Source of the DNA: Candidatus Methanoperedens sp.
GTDB lineage: Archaea; Halobacteriota; Methanosarcinia; Methanosarcinales; Methanoperedenaceae
DNA: 14,730 bases
Reading direction: 5' to 3'
NCBI GenBank assembly: GCA_023249275.1
Contig: JAHFCV010000040.1
Span: forward strand, 1-14,730
In this document: one piece after another, positions 1-5,497 of the stretch
How the letters are laid out: every line of letters starts with the position of its first letter
Numbering within the stretch: the stretch's first letter is position 1
The notes under the pieces: generated by a model
What the model was told of the DNA's origin: nothing
What the model saw: the letters and a program-made list of their open reading frames with translations, nothing else
The model's database searches: none
Made by a program: the position numbers and the translations under genes

Positions 1-896
1 CTGTAGTCAAAAATCCATTTAAAGGTCAGCATGGTGTACAGCAGGTATCCGCCTGTGGTGTGCAGCACGCCCTTTGGCTTGCCCGTGCTTCCGCTTGTGT
101 AGAGGATAAACAGCGGGTCTTCGGCATCCATTACCTCAGGCTCGCATTTCTCGGATGCGGTTGCCATTTCTTCGTGCCACCAGAAATCCCGTCCCTGTAT
201 CATATTTATTTTTGCGCCTGCATGGTTATAAACAATTACAGTCGCAGCAGTGTTGTTAAGCGCCCTGTCAACGCTTTCTTTGAGGGGCACGAGTTTACCC
301 ACCCGCAAACCTGCATCTGCGGTGATTACCATTTTGCAGGCGCTGTCATTGATTCGGTCGCGCAGTGAATCCGCGCTGAACCCCGCAAATACCACGTTGT
401 GAATGGCGCCGATTCTTGCGCAGGCAAGCATCGCTATCGCCAGTTGCGGAATCATGGGCAGGTATATCGCAACCCTGTCACCTTTTTTAATTCCTCTCTT
501 TTTAAGCACATTAGCGAATTTGCATACCTCGGTATGTAATTGTTTGTAGGTGTAACTTACAGTATCTCCGGTATCACCTTCCCAGAGGATGGCAATCCTG
601 TCGCCGCGCAAAGAAAGATGCCTGTCAAGGCAGTTGTATGATGCGTTCAGTTTCCCACCCTCAAACCATTTGCATATCAGGTTTTCAGCATCCCAGGAAT
701 ACACCATGTCCCATTTTTTGAACCAGGTAAGCTCTTCTGCTTTTTGCGCCCAGAAATTAACAGGGTCTTTAATGGAGTCTTCATATATCTTTTTATACTC
801 GTCAAAACTTTTTATATGGGCATTCTTGCTGAAGTCTGCCGATGGGTAAAATATGCGTTTTTCTTCAAGTAAGGATTCGATAATGTTCTCGGTCAT
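1..896 (-). CDS. acs: Acetyl-CoA synthetase (AMP-forming), N-terminal 298 residues, cut by window edge
   Basis: Activates acetate with ATP to acetyl-AMP and transfers the acetyl group to CoA in the cytoplasm. I translated the minus strand from the ATG at 896-894; the frame stays open to base 1, giving about 298 of the roughly 640 residues usual for the family. The N-terminus matches the ACS cap region, with a DPVNFWAQKAEEL block near residue 45. The adenylate-forming P-loop motif YTSGSTGKPKGVLHTTGG lies near residue 265, and the stretch GAIHNVVFAGFSADSLRDRI is typical of acetate-specific members. An SD-like GGAGTT lies 8 bases before the start and a TATA-like ATTTTATAAC at 951-962 (minus strand) suits a short leader. 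In a Methanosarcinales-like host it may serve acetate assimilation or release. Family assignment is firm; exact acyl specificity is inferred. Confidence 0.95.
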   Translation of the reverse strand, partial: MTENIIESLLEEKRIFYPSADFSKNAHIKSFDEYKKIYEDSIKDPVNFWAQKAEELTWFKKWDMVYSWDAENLICKWFEGGKLNASYNCLDRHLSLRGDRIAILWEGDTGDTVSYTYKQLHTEVCKFANVLKKRGIKKGDRVAIYLPMIPQLAIAMLACARIGAIHNVVFAGFSADSLRDRINDSACKMVITADAGLRVGKLVPLKESVDRALNNTAATVIVYNHAGAKINMIQGRDFWWHEEMATASEKCEPEVMDAEDPLFILYTSGSTGKPKGVLHTTGGYLLYTMLTFKWIFDY

Positions 897-950
897 ACCG
901 ATTCAACTCCATAGCCTAATTTACTCTTGCCATTAAAATATGTTATCCAG

Positions 951-962
951 TGTTATAAAATT
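951..962 (-). promoter_or_regulatory. TATA box for acs
   Basis: On the minus strand the stretch reads AATTTTATAACA. Its centre is about 60 bases from the acs ATG. A start site about 26 bases downstream would give a leader of roughly 35 bases containing the SD-like GGAGTT (complement of 905-910). Seen by eye only. Confidence 0.4.
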
Positions 963-993
963 GTCATATTTGTATAGCACCCACATGATGAAA

Positions 994-1171
994 ATCACGA
1001 ATGGCACGAATAAACAAATCACACGAATATCAGGAGGTGAATGTATTATTGATGATATAGTTATCCACCGTGATTCCCATCAACTCTGGCTCACCACGCG
1101 TTGAGCACGTAACGCATCGTAAACTAACCTGCGCGTATTTGTGTCATTCGTAAATTCGTGAAATTCGTGAT
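994..1171. repeat. Dispersed inverted-repeat element built on CACGAAT units
   Basis: Two 37-base arms (994-1030 and 1135-1171) are inverted copies of each other with 29 of 37 matching positions. Each arm contains several CACGAAT or similar units. The roughly 104 bases between them contain no convincing gene. The architecture resembles a MITE or REP-like element. A sister element built on CACGGAT lies at 13978-14054. No transposase accompanies it. Confidence 0.6.
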
Positions 1172-1304
1172 AAAAGCCTCATACAACTAATAAACAAATA
1201 CGAAATATAATGGTTTTTATTTCTTTAAAAACTGTAAATAACTGTTTTTAGCATAAAATAATTGATATTTTAGATTATAATATGAAAATATCCATGGTTC
1301 AACT

Positions 1305-1346
1305 GAAAAGTTTATATAGTATGACATTCATCTATTCACATGTCAT
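1305..1346 (+). promoter_or_regulatory. Promoter with TATA box and overlapping 7-bp inverted repeat (candidate operator)
   Basis: GAAAAGTTTATATAG (1305-1319) is a strong archaeal BRE/TATA arrangement, predicting transcription start near 1338-1342. ATGACAT (1321-1327) and ATGTCAT (1340-1346) form a perfect inverted repeat with a 12-base spacer, lying between the TATA box and the predicted start. Such a position suits a repressor site. The winged-helix protein encoded directly downstream is an obvious but untested candidate for autoregulation. Confidence 0.55.
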
Positions 1347-1440
1347 TCACAGCAATATTTCACCACGAAGGAGACATCGGAGGGGAATCCGGATGTCATG
1401 CTGTTCGCCTCGAGCGGGTGAACAGCACTCCCATTTTTTT
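1340..1440 (+). ncRNA. Structured leader or small RNA ending in a T run, upstream of the winged-helix gene
   Basis: Two strong hairpins follow the promoter. Hairpin A pairs 1373-1381 with 1388-1397 (GACATC with GATGTC, GGA with TCC, one bulged G). Hairpin B pairs 1400-1409 with 1417-1426 (GCTGTTC with GAACAGC, extended by G-T and two C-G pairs). Seven T follow at 1434-1440, only 8 bases before the ATG at 1449. This could be a small RNA of about 100 bases ending at the T run, or an attenuator/riboswitch-like leader. GACAT (1373-1377) can also pair with ATGTC at 1340-1344, giving a mutually exclusive alternative fold. It matches no riboswitch class I can recognise by eye. Confidence 0.5.
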
Positions 1441-1448
1441 GAGAAATT

Positions 1449-1970
1449 ATGAAAATACGGCTTGAAATCGAAGGAAAAAATGCAGGCAGCATCAATTACA
1501 AAGGGGATGACTGCGCCGAACTTGCAGTAAATTATTTAAATTCAATAGAAGCCGATGAAGTTTACATTCATCTGGTTAAAGATGACGGCACAAGAGCCCA
1601 GGCTGAGTTTTCAGGGAAATTTCTTGCCATATCCGCGACTAAATTTATAATGTCGGCTGTAAAAAGTAAAACGGAAGCATCTCTTCCTGCATCCCTTTCA
1701 ACAGGCATCGAATCAGAACCCCTCACATTGAAGGAAAGGTTGGAGATGTTCTTGCGATTCGAATATCCCAGGGTCTGGTTCTCCTCCCTTGATGTAAAAA
1801 GGCATTATGAGAGTGTTTACGGGAACATCAGCCTGAGCACAGTATCCACTTACCTGGCAAGAATGTATCGGGATAATATACTTGAGCGAAGAGGCAACCG
1901 CAACCAGAGGGAATATCACTTTATAGATGAAACCAATCTTCACAATATGGAAGAGGCGTTCGCAAAATGA
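1449..1970 (+). CDS. Winged-helix domain protein, unknown function
   Basis: A 173-residue protein, not recognised as a named family. Residues 1-70 look like a small alpha/beta domain: a strand-like MKIRLEIEGK, a helix, then a VYIHLVKDDGT strand. Residues 75-92 look like a low-complexity linker. Residues 93-160 carry a helix-turn-helix pattern with LSTVSTYLARMYRDNILERR as the likely recognition helix and wing. The C-terminal half therefore probably binds DNA. Start is the first ATG after the T run of the structured leader; no convincing SD is visible in TTTTTTTGAGAAATT. It stands alone, converging on a candidate minus-strand RNA at 1968-2241. The leader and operator-like repeat suggest tight control. 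Specific role unknown. Confidence 0.8.
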   Translation: MKIRLEIEGKNAGSINYKGDDCAELAVNYLNSIEADEVYIHLVKDDGTRAQAEFSGKFLAISATKFIMSAVKSKTEASLPASLSTGIESEPLTLKERLEMFLRFEYPRVWFSSLDVKRHYESVYGNISLSTVSTYLARMYRDNILERRGNRNQREYHFIDETNLHNMEEAFAK

Positions 1971-2241
1971 TGGATGGGTTGATGAGCTGACCCTTTTGGT
2001 AAGGGCTTACAGCACCCTCGCAACACAATATTTTGTGTTGTCTTCGCTGTAAATTGCGCTCCATGCGCTTTCTTAAAGCACCCCATAGAGAGAAATCCCA
2101 GTCGAACCACTTCCTATTAGACCTTGTGCGGTCATGTGGCATTTACGCCATGGAAACTTGGATTTATGTTTCCAATGTGGTTTTCCTGCCGATCTCTTGC
2201 TAGCTCATCGTAGCGTGCACCCTATCACACTTATTGGTGCA
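1968..2241 (-). ncRNA. Candidate structured noncoding RNA of about 275 bases, unknown class
   Basis: The region between two genes has no convincing coding frame but is packed with complementary segments. Perfect hairpins are 2216-2221/2236-2241, 2199-2202/2211-2214, 2151-2157/2168-2174, 2137-2140/2147-2150, 2120-2123/2130-2133, 2056-2059/2065-2068, 2021-2028/2033-2040 (8 bp, TATT loop) and 1991-1995/2001-2005. Stem 2105-2110/2177-2182 encloses three of them as a multibranch junction, and 2007-2013/2046-2052 encloses another. An outer stem 2089-2097/2191-2197 closes the junction with a two-base bulge. On the minus strand TTATAAAA (2263-2270) predicts a start near 2240, exactly where the first stem begins. 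I could not match it to SRP RNA, RNase P RNA or any intron. Orientation is inferred from the promoter. Confidence 0.5.
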
Positions 2242-2259
2242 ACAAGGTAAATGATAATT

Positions 2260-2272
2260 ATGTTTTATAACG
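2260..2272 (-). promoter_or_regulatory. TATA box for the candidate minus-strand RNA
   Basis: On the minus strand CGTTATAAAACAT contains a good archaeal TATA box. Its centre is about 26 bases before 2240, the outer end of the first hairpin of the structured region. It lies after the 3' end of the 74-residue gene and does not precede any minus-strand protein gene. Confidence 0.45.
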
Positions 2273-2318
2273 ATTAATAGTTTTCGATAACAAAAATGGT
2301 AATAAATATGGTAATAGA

Positions 2319-2543
2319 TTAAAGGGTTTCAATCTTGAACATCACATTCAAACCCTGAAGAGTCATCTGGACTTTATCACCAAAACGGAGGATTTCTTCA
2401 ACATCCACGTTCTTTCCCCATTCGTATACGTAATCGTGAGTTCCCTGCATGGGCTTGAATCCCAGGGACATGAGGCGCCGGTTGATCTCTGACGGCTTCT
2501 CTCCTTCACTGTTAAACCATACGATTAGATAGCTTTTCTTCAT
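2319..2543 (-). CDS. Small conserved-looking protein, 74 residues, function unknown
   Basis: MKKSYLIVWFNSEGEKPSEI begins a compact alpha/beta pattern: strand (residues 3-10), helix (17-27), GFKPMQGTHDYVYEW strand region, helix around 48-53, and a final strand. The order resembles a small ferredoxin-like fold, but I cannot place it in a named family. The start is the ATG at 2543-2541, preceded by GTGATAC as a weak SD. The gene follows the 93-residue gene on the same strand by 11 bases, so the two are probably co-transcribed from the promoter near 2866. No signal peptide, membrane segment or cysteine is present. Confidence 0.65.
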   Translation of the reverse strand: MKKSYLIVWFNSEGEKPSEINRRLMSLGFKPMQGTHDYVYEWGKNVDVEEILRFGDKVQMTLQGLNVMFKIETL

Positions 2544-2554
2544 AGTATCACTTA

Positions 2555-2836
2555 TTATTCTATTGTGTTATCATGTTTTTGGTCAGCTTCAACATAGCCC
2601 AGTTCAGCTAACAGGTTTCTTGCTATATTGAGCGAATCTTCTTTGCTCTTTACCTTGATGAGCATCCTGCCGCTCGGATACATTGAGATTTCCACTCCCT
2701 TATAGGTTAGAAGTAATATATGTTTTGTTGTCACCTTTGTATTCAAAATCCGGCTTGCGCTAATCAAGTCAATTTTAATATTGGTGATTACTTCAAATGC
2801 TGTCCTGCCCGAACACAACCTGACCGATATTACCAT
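2555..2836 (-). CDS. Small protein resembling half of a TATA-binding-protein fold (93 residues)
   Basis: I start it at the ATG 2836-2834, not at the upstream ATG 2887. The TATA box at 2862-2869 predicts transcription beginning near 2840, so the upstream start would be untranscribed and the message nearly leaderless. The segment YKGVEISMYPSGRMLIKVKS followed by KEDSLNIARNLLAELGY follows the order of a TBP repeat: a strand pair, SGK/SGR, a strand, then KS/KN-x-ED and a long helix. TBP has two such repeats; this protein has room for one. Whether it is a true relative or only a similar fold is not settled. It is first in an operon with the 74-residue gene. Confidence 0.6.
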   Translation of the reverse strand: MVISVRLCSGRTAFEVITNIKIDLISASRILNTKVTTKHILLLTYKGVEISMYPSGRMLIKVKSKEDSLNIARNLLAELGYVEADQKHDNTIE

Positions 2837-2860
2837 AGTTTTTCTGTGAGATGCAAAGGA

Positions 2861-2870
2861 AATATATAAG
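2861..2870. promoter_or_regulatory. Single TATA box apparently serving two divergent genes
   Basis: AATATATAAG lies 62 bases inside the gap between divergent starts at 2836 (-) and 2898 (+). TATATA is symmetric, and initiation 26 bases away in either direction would fall near 2840 or near 2892, making both messages almost leaderless. No second TATA-like sequence is present in the gap. Confidence 0.5.
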
Positions 2871-2897
2871 CATGCGTACAAACTCAATGAAAATAAT

Positions 2898-3422
2898 ATG
2901 TTAAGGGTACGAAATGTTATTTACTTATTATTGTGTTTATTATTTTTTGTATCCATGAGCCTGGGAGCCACTGATACATTAATAAACGGAAGCAATATAC
3001 CTCTTGTTACAGGTGATTCCTACGGGCTTTACCAGGGATACATGCTCACCTTGAAAAGTGTAAGCGGGGATTCTGTATGGCTTCAATTAACGGAAAATGA
3101 TAAAATCGTAAAAAGCGAGGTAGTGGCGATTAATGGTTACTTCATTTACAATAAAATAAACAGGACAATACTATCTGTTAAAGTTGACAATATATATTCA
3201 GGTTCACCAGAGCAAAACCTTGTGTCGCTGTTCCCTGTTTACCAGTTCATTGATTATGATCTGCCTCTGCCTCATATAACAAACATAATACCAGAAGATA
3301 CCTCGAATCCGGGCAATGGCAGCGCGCATGTAAGAATATATACCCCGCAAGAACCTGTAATCTGGGCAGTGGGAATTGTTTTCATCCTATTTCTTTTTTA
3401 TTTCCTGCGTAAATTATGGTGA
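2898..3422 (+). CDS. Membrane-anchored S-layer-domain-like surface protein, 174 residues
   Basis: A secreted protein with a signal peptide (residues 1-23, hydrophobic core VIYLLLCLLFFVSMSLG, then A-T-D) and a C-terminal membrane anchor (153-170) followed by RKLW. The middle has the phrase YMLTLKSVSGDSVWLQLTEN, then VVAINGYFIYN. This closely recalls the beta-sandwich domain of Methanosarcina S-layer proteins (DUF1608/S_layer type), but only one domain is present, so this is not a full S-layer subunit (usually over 600 residues). Topology is outside with a short cytoplasmic tail. The start fits the TATA box at 2861-2870 with a leader of about 6 bases. Possible role: cell-surface or accessory envelope protein. 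The family is inferred from the motif. Confidence 0.75.
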   Translation: MLRVRNVIYLLLCLLFFVSMSLGATDTLINGSNIPLVTGDSYGLYQGYMLTLKSVSGDSVWLQLTENDKIVKSEVVAINGYFIYNKINRTILSVKVDNIYSGSPEQNLVSLFPVYQFIDYDLPLPHITNIIPEDTSNPGNGSAHVRIYTPQEPVIWAVGIVFILFLFYFLRKLW

Positions 3423-3464
3423 AGCATGAAAAATGGCACAAACATTAACAGCGAACTAATACGA

Positions 3465-3609
3465 AAAACTTTAAGAAAGTTTTATCAAAAACCGTCGCGC
3501 CTGTTTATGGGCGCACAGGGGTATGCCTGTGGCATACCCCAACACTGCGCAAGCCGAAGTTTCGGCTTTCGTACGAACTCTGGTGGCGTGAGTTCGTATC
3601 AGTTCGTAC
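3465..3609. repeat. Array of perfect short palindromes (REP-like hairpins)
   Basis: Perfect hairpins lie in a row: 3465-3472/3476-3483 (AAAACTTT, 8 bp), 3518-3527/3531-3540 (GGGGTATGCC, 10 bp) and 3551-3558/3561-3568 (AAGCCGAA, 8 bp). GTACGAACTC at 3571-3580 can pair with 3590-3598 or with the second copy AGTTCGTAC at 3601-3609. The bases are otherwise non-coding. The first hairpin may also act in 3' end formation of the S-layer-like gene. Repeats of this kind are common in Methanosarcinales intergenic DNA, as far as I know. Confidence 0.65.
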
Positions 3610-3620
3610 GAGTTAGTTGT

Positions 3621-3641
3621 TTTTTCATACCAGGCGCAAAG
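3621..3641 (+). repeat. Copy of a 21-22 bp dispersed repeat (inverted copy at 13943-13964)
   Basis: TTTTTCATACCAGGCGCAAAG matches the complement of 13943-13964 with a single-base gap (GG against GGG). The CGCAAAG-rich core continues here as GCTGCAAAG. Confidence 0.55.
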
Positions 3642-3690
3642 GCTGCAAAGATAAGTTTAAAATGTTTGGTTTTTAACTATATGCACCATG

Positions 3691-3759
3691 TAAAGCGAGG
3701 TGTCGCTAAACTTTTAGAAAAGTTTATTAAATTCAACACGTATGGCTTCGCCATACGTG
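3691..3759. repeat. Second palindrome cluster upstream of pelA
   Basis: AGCGA(GGTG)TCGCT at 3694-3707 is followed by AAACTTTT/AAAAGTTT at 3708-3725 and by CACGTATGGC/GCCATACGTG at 3737-3759 with a TTC loop. The 17-base TAAAGCGAGGTGTCGCT at 3691-3707 is repeated exactly at 3769-3785, where it overlaps the pelA initiation region. A TATA-like AACTATATGC at 3675-3684 could start a pelA transcript near 3705. Confidence 0.6.
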
Positions 3760-3790
3760 GACACCGCATAAAGCGAGGTGTCGCTTTATG
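3760..3790 (+). promoter_or_regulatory. Initiation hairpin holding the SD and start codon of pelA
   Basis: CATAAAGCGA (3767-3776) pairs perfectly with TCGCTTTATG (3781-3790), closing a GGTG loop. The last three paired bases are the pelA ATG, and the SD GAGGTG (3775-3780) lies in the loop and adjoining stem, 7 bases before the ATG. In addition GACACC (3760-3765) can pair with GGTGTC (3777-3782), an alternative fold that masks the SD instead. Either fold should lower translation. This is read directly from the sequence; the regulatory effect is inferred. Confidence 0.6.
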
Positions 3791-4834
3791 AAAATCCTGA
3801 AAAAGCAACTTAAGTTCAATGAAGGTGAGATTTCGCTTGTCACCGAATCACTGGATGACCTCTGGCATTTGAAATATATACTTGAGCCCGGGGACATTGT
3901 ATATGCTTTCACAAAAAGGACAATAGAAGGCGCCACCGATAAATTAAGACCGGAAAAAGCCGATAAAAAAACTGTCCGCCTCGGAATACAGGTCGAAAAA
4001 GTCGAATTCCATAAATTCTCAAACCGCCTGCGTGTACACGGGACAATCGTTGACGGAATCGATGTCGGCGCATATCATACGCTGAACATCGAAGATGGCA
4101 CAAACCTTTCAGTGATAAAAATATGGAAAAACGACCAGCTTGAGCGCATAAAGGAAGCCCAGATGGCATCATTGCGCCCGAAGGTGATAATCGCTACAAT
4201 AGAAGAAGGGGAAGCCTGCATAGGAATGGTGAGACAGTTCGGGGTCGAGGAGTCTTCTTCCCTGCGGCAGTCGCTTGGAAAAGGCGAAGGCAACAGGCGA
4301 AACGAGTTCTTCGGCGAGTTTGCCTCGCAGTTGAAATGGGCTGCGGAAAAAGTGGAAGCCGTAATCCTTGCAGGTCCCGGGTTTACGAAATCAGATTTTT
4401 TTGAATTCTTGCAGGTACGAGAGCCTGAACTTGCGAAAAAAACAGTTCTTGAGGATACATCATCCATCGGCATGTCGGGTTTCCAGGAAGTCCTGCGGCG
4501 CGGCGCAGTCGACAGGATAACGCAGGAATCCAGAATCGGGAGGGAAGCAAAGCTCATCGAGGAATTGATGAAGGAAATCTCAATAAACGGTAAGGCTGCT
4601 TATGGCATGGAGGATGTCAGGAATGCGCAAAGCCTCGGCGCGATTGAGACGCTGTTAATCGCGGATGAACTGCTGCGTACAGAACGCGAGGGCGGCGCTA
4701 TTGATGGTTTTTTAAAAGATGTGGAACACTCACAGGGAAGGATAGTGGTATTCAGCACCGAGTTTGAACCCGGAAAGAAACTTGAATCCCTGGGCGGGAT
4801 AGCTGCGCTTTTGCGCTTTCGGGTGGCTCCATGA
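3788..4834 (+). CDS. pelA: Pelota (Dom34) ribosome rescue factor
   Basis: Archaeal Pelota binds the empty A site of stalled ribosomes together with aEF1A and, with ABCE1, splits them. The 348-residue length is standard. An N-terminal Sm-like domain (residues 1-130) includes ILEPGDIVYAFTKR. An eRF1-like central domain (about 133-250) has VIIATIEEGEACIGMVRQFG and VILAGPGFTKSDFFEFL but no GGQ motif, as expected for Pelota, which does not hydrolyse peptidyl-tRNA. The C-terminal eRF1-3 domain (about 255-348) has AIETLLIADELLR. The start at 3788 has a good SD but sits inside a perfect hairpin. The stop overlaps the start of the next gene (ATGA), implying coupled translation. Confidence 0.95.
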   Translation: MKILKKQLKFNEGEISLVTESLDDLWHLKYILEPGDIVYAFTKRTIEGATDKLRPEKADKKTVRLGIQVEKVEFHKFSNRLRVHGTIVDGIDVGAYHTLNIEDGTNLSVIKIWKNDQLERIKEAQMASLRPKVIIATIEEGEACIGMVRQFGVEESSSLRQSLGKGEGNRRNEFFGEFASQLKWAAEKVEAVILAGPGFTKSDFFEFLQVREPELAKKTVLEDTSSIGMSGFQEVLRRGAVDRITQESRIGREAKLIEELMKEISINGKAAYGMEDVRNAQSLGAIETLLIADELLRTEREGGAIDGFLKDVEHSQGRIVVFSTEFEPGKKLESLGGIAALLRFRVAP

Positions 4835-5496
4835 ATTTCGTGGATGCCGCGCCGGACATCAGGTATCTTCTTGAAAGGGGTTATTCGCAAAAAGCGGTTG
4901 TGGCGTTTGTGTGCAATCACTACAGGTTAGGCGAGGAATCAAGACGCCTTCTTTCAAGAACAATTCTGGCAAAGGCTGTTTCAGAAAAACGACGAACAAA
5001 ATTCCTGCCGTGTGAAGAAATAAACGGGAACAATATCATAATTGACGGGTACAATATCATCATCGGGATGGAAAGTATACTTCTTAAAAAAGCATATCTT
5101 TGCGATGACGGGGTAATAAGGGATATAAGGGGTGTTTTCAGGAATTTTAAAGTTACAAAAAACACAGAACATGCGATTGAATTGATATTTCAGTTTTTAA
5201 AAGAAAATAACCCCAATGAAATCTGTTTTCTCTTGGATTCGCAGATTAGTAAAAGCGGTGTGCTTGCAAGGAATTTGCGTGAAAAAATGGGTCATTACGG
5301 GTTTAAAGGAGACGCAAAGACTTCAAAACACGTAGATTATGATTTGAAGAATTCTCGTGACCTCGTTGCCACAAGCGATGGCGTGATAATCGATGAGGCA
5401 GAAAAGGTCGTGAATTTCCTCTCTTGCGTGGTGGCAAAATATCCGCATCTTGGGACAGGTGTTGCTACAATAAATGAGTTTTCGGGATGCAGATAG
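4831..5496 (+). CDS. DUF434 family protein with PIN/NYN-like C-terminal domain
   Basis: A 221-residue protein of the archaeal DUF434 type (COG2454-like). Residues 5-50 hold the DUF434 signature (PDIRYLLERGYSQKAVVAFV, then HYRLGEESRRLLSR). From residue 68 the order recalls NYN/PIN nucleases: NNIIIDGYNIII with Asp72 at the end of the first strand, ICFLLDSQISKSG with Asp136, KHVDYDL with Asp169/Asp171, and LVATSDGVIID with Asp183. Those acidic residues could bind metal for RNA cleavage. The biochemical role is not known to me; nuclease activity is inferred. It overlaps pelA by four bases, so a role in ribosome rescue or stalled-mRNA decay is plausible. Confidence 0.85.
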   Translation: MNFVDAAPDIRYLLERGYSQKAVVAFVCNHYRLGEESRRLLSRTILAKAVSEKRRTKFLPCEEINGNNIIIDGYNIIIGMESILLKKAYLCDDGVIRDIRGVFRNFKVTKNTEHAIELIFQFLKENNPNEICFLLDSQISKSGVLARNLREKMGHYGFKGDAKTSKHVDYDLKNSRDLVATSDGVIIDEAEKVVNFLSCVVAKYPHLGTGVATINEFSGCR

Positions 5497-5497
5497 C

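Noticed and set aside
60..849. Two plus-strand open frames
   Set aside because: They lie opposite the clearly recognised acetyl-CoA synthetase reading frame and have no promoter or family resemblance.
1978..1990. TGATGAGCTGA, resembling C and D boxes of a C/D guide RNA
   Set aside because: C and D boxes adjoin with no guide between them, and no second pair is found nearby.
1921..2142. A minus-strand frame of 73 codons
   Set aside because: It crosses the hairpin-rich region and the end of the winged-helix gene. Its sequence is low quality for a protein, and the paired segments explain the region better.
2837..2887. 17-residue N-terminal extension of the TBP-like small protein
   Set aside because: The added codons span the TATA box itself and would lie upstream of the predicted transcript start.
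3691..3785. Two exact 17-base repeats as a possible CRISPR remnant
   Set aside because: The units are palindromic, only two exist, and the 61 bases between them are themselves hairpins; no leader or cas gene is present.
3426..3791. An open frame of 121 codons before pelA
   Set aside because: It runs straight through the palindrome array and ends in the pelA start. Its translation is imposed by the repeats and has no protein-like pattern or SD.
5474..5497. Upstream ATG adding 8 residues to the RimK-like ligase
   Set aside because: It lies inside the previous gene, and family members begin with the MKKIGI-type strand at 5498.
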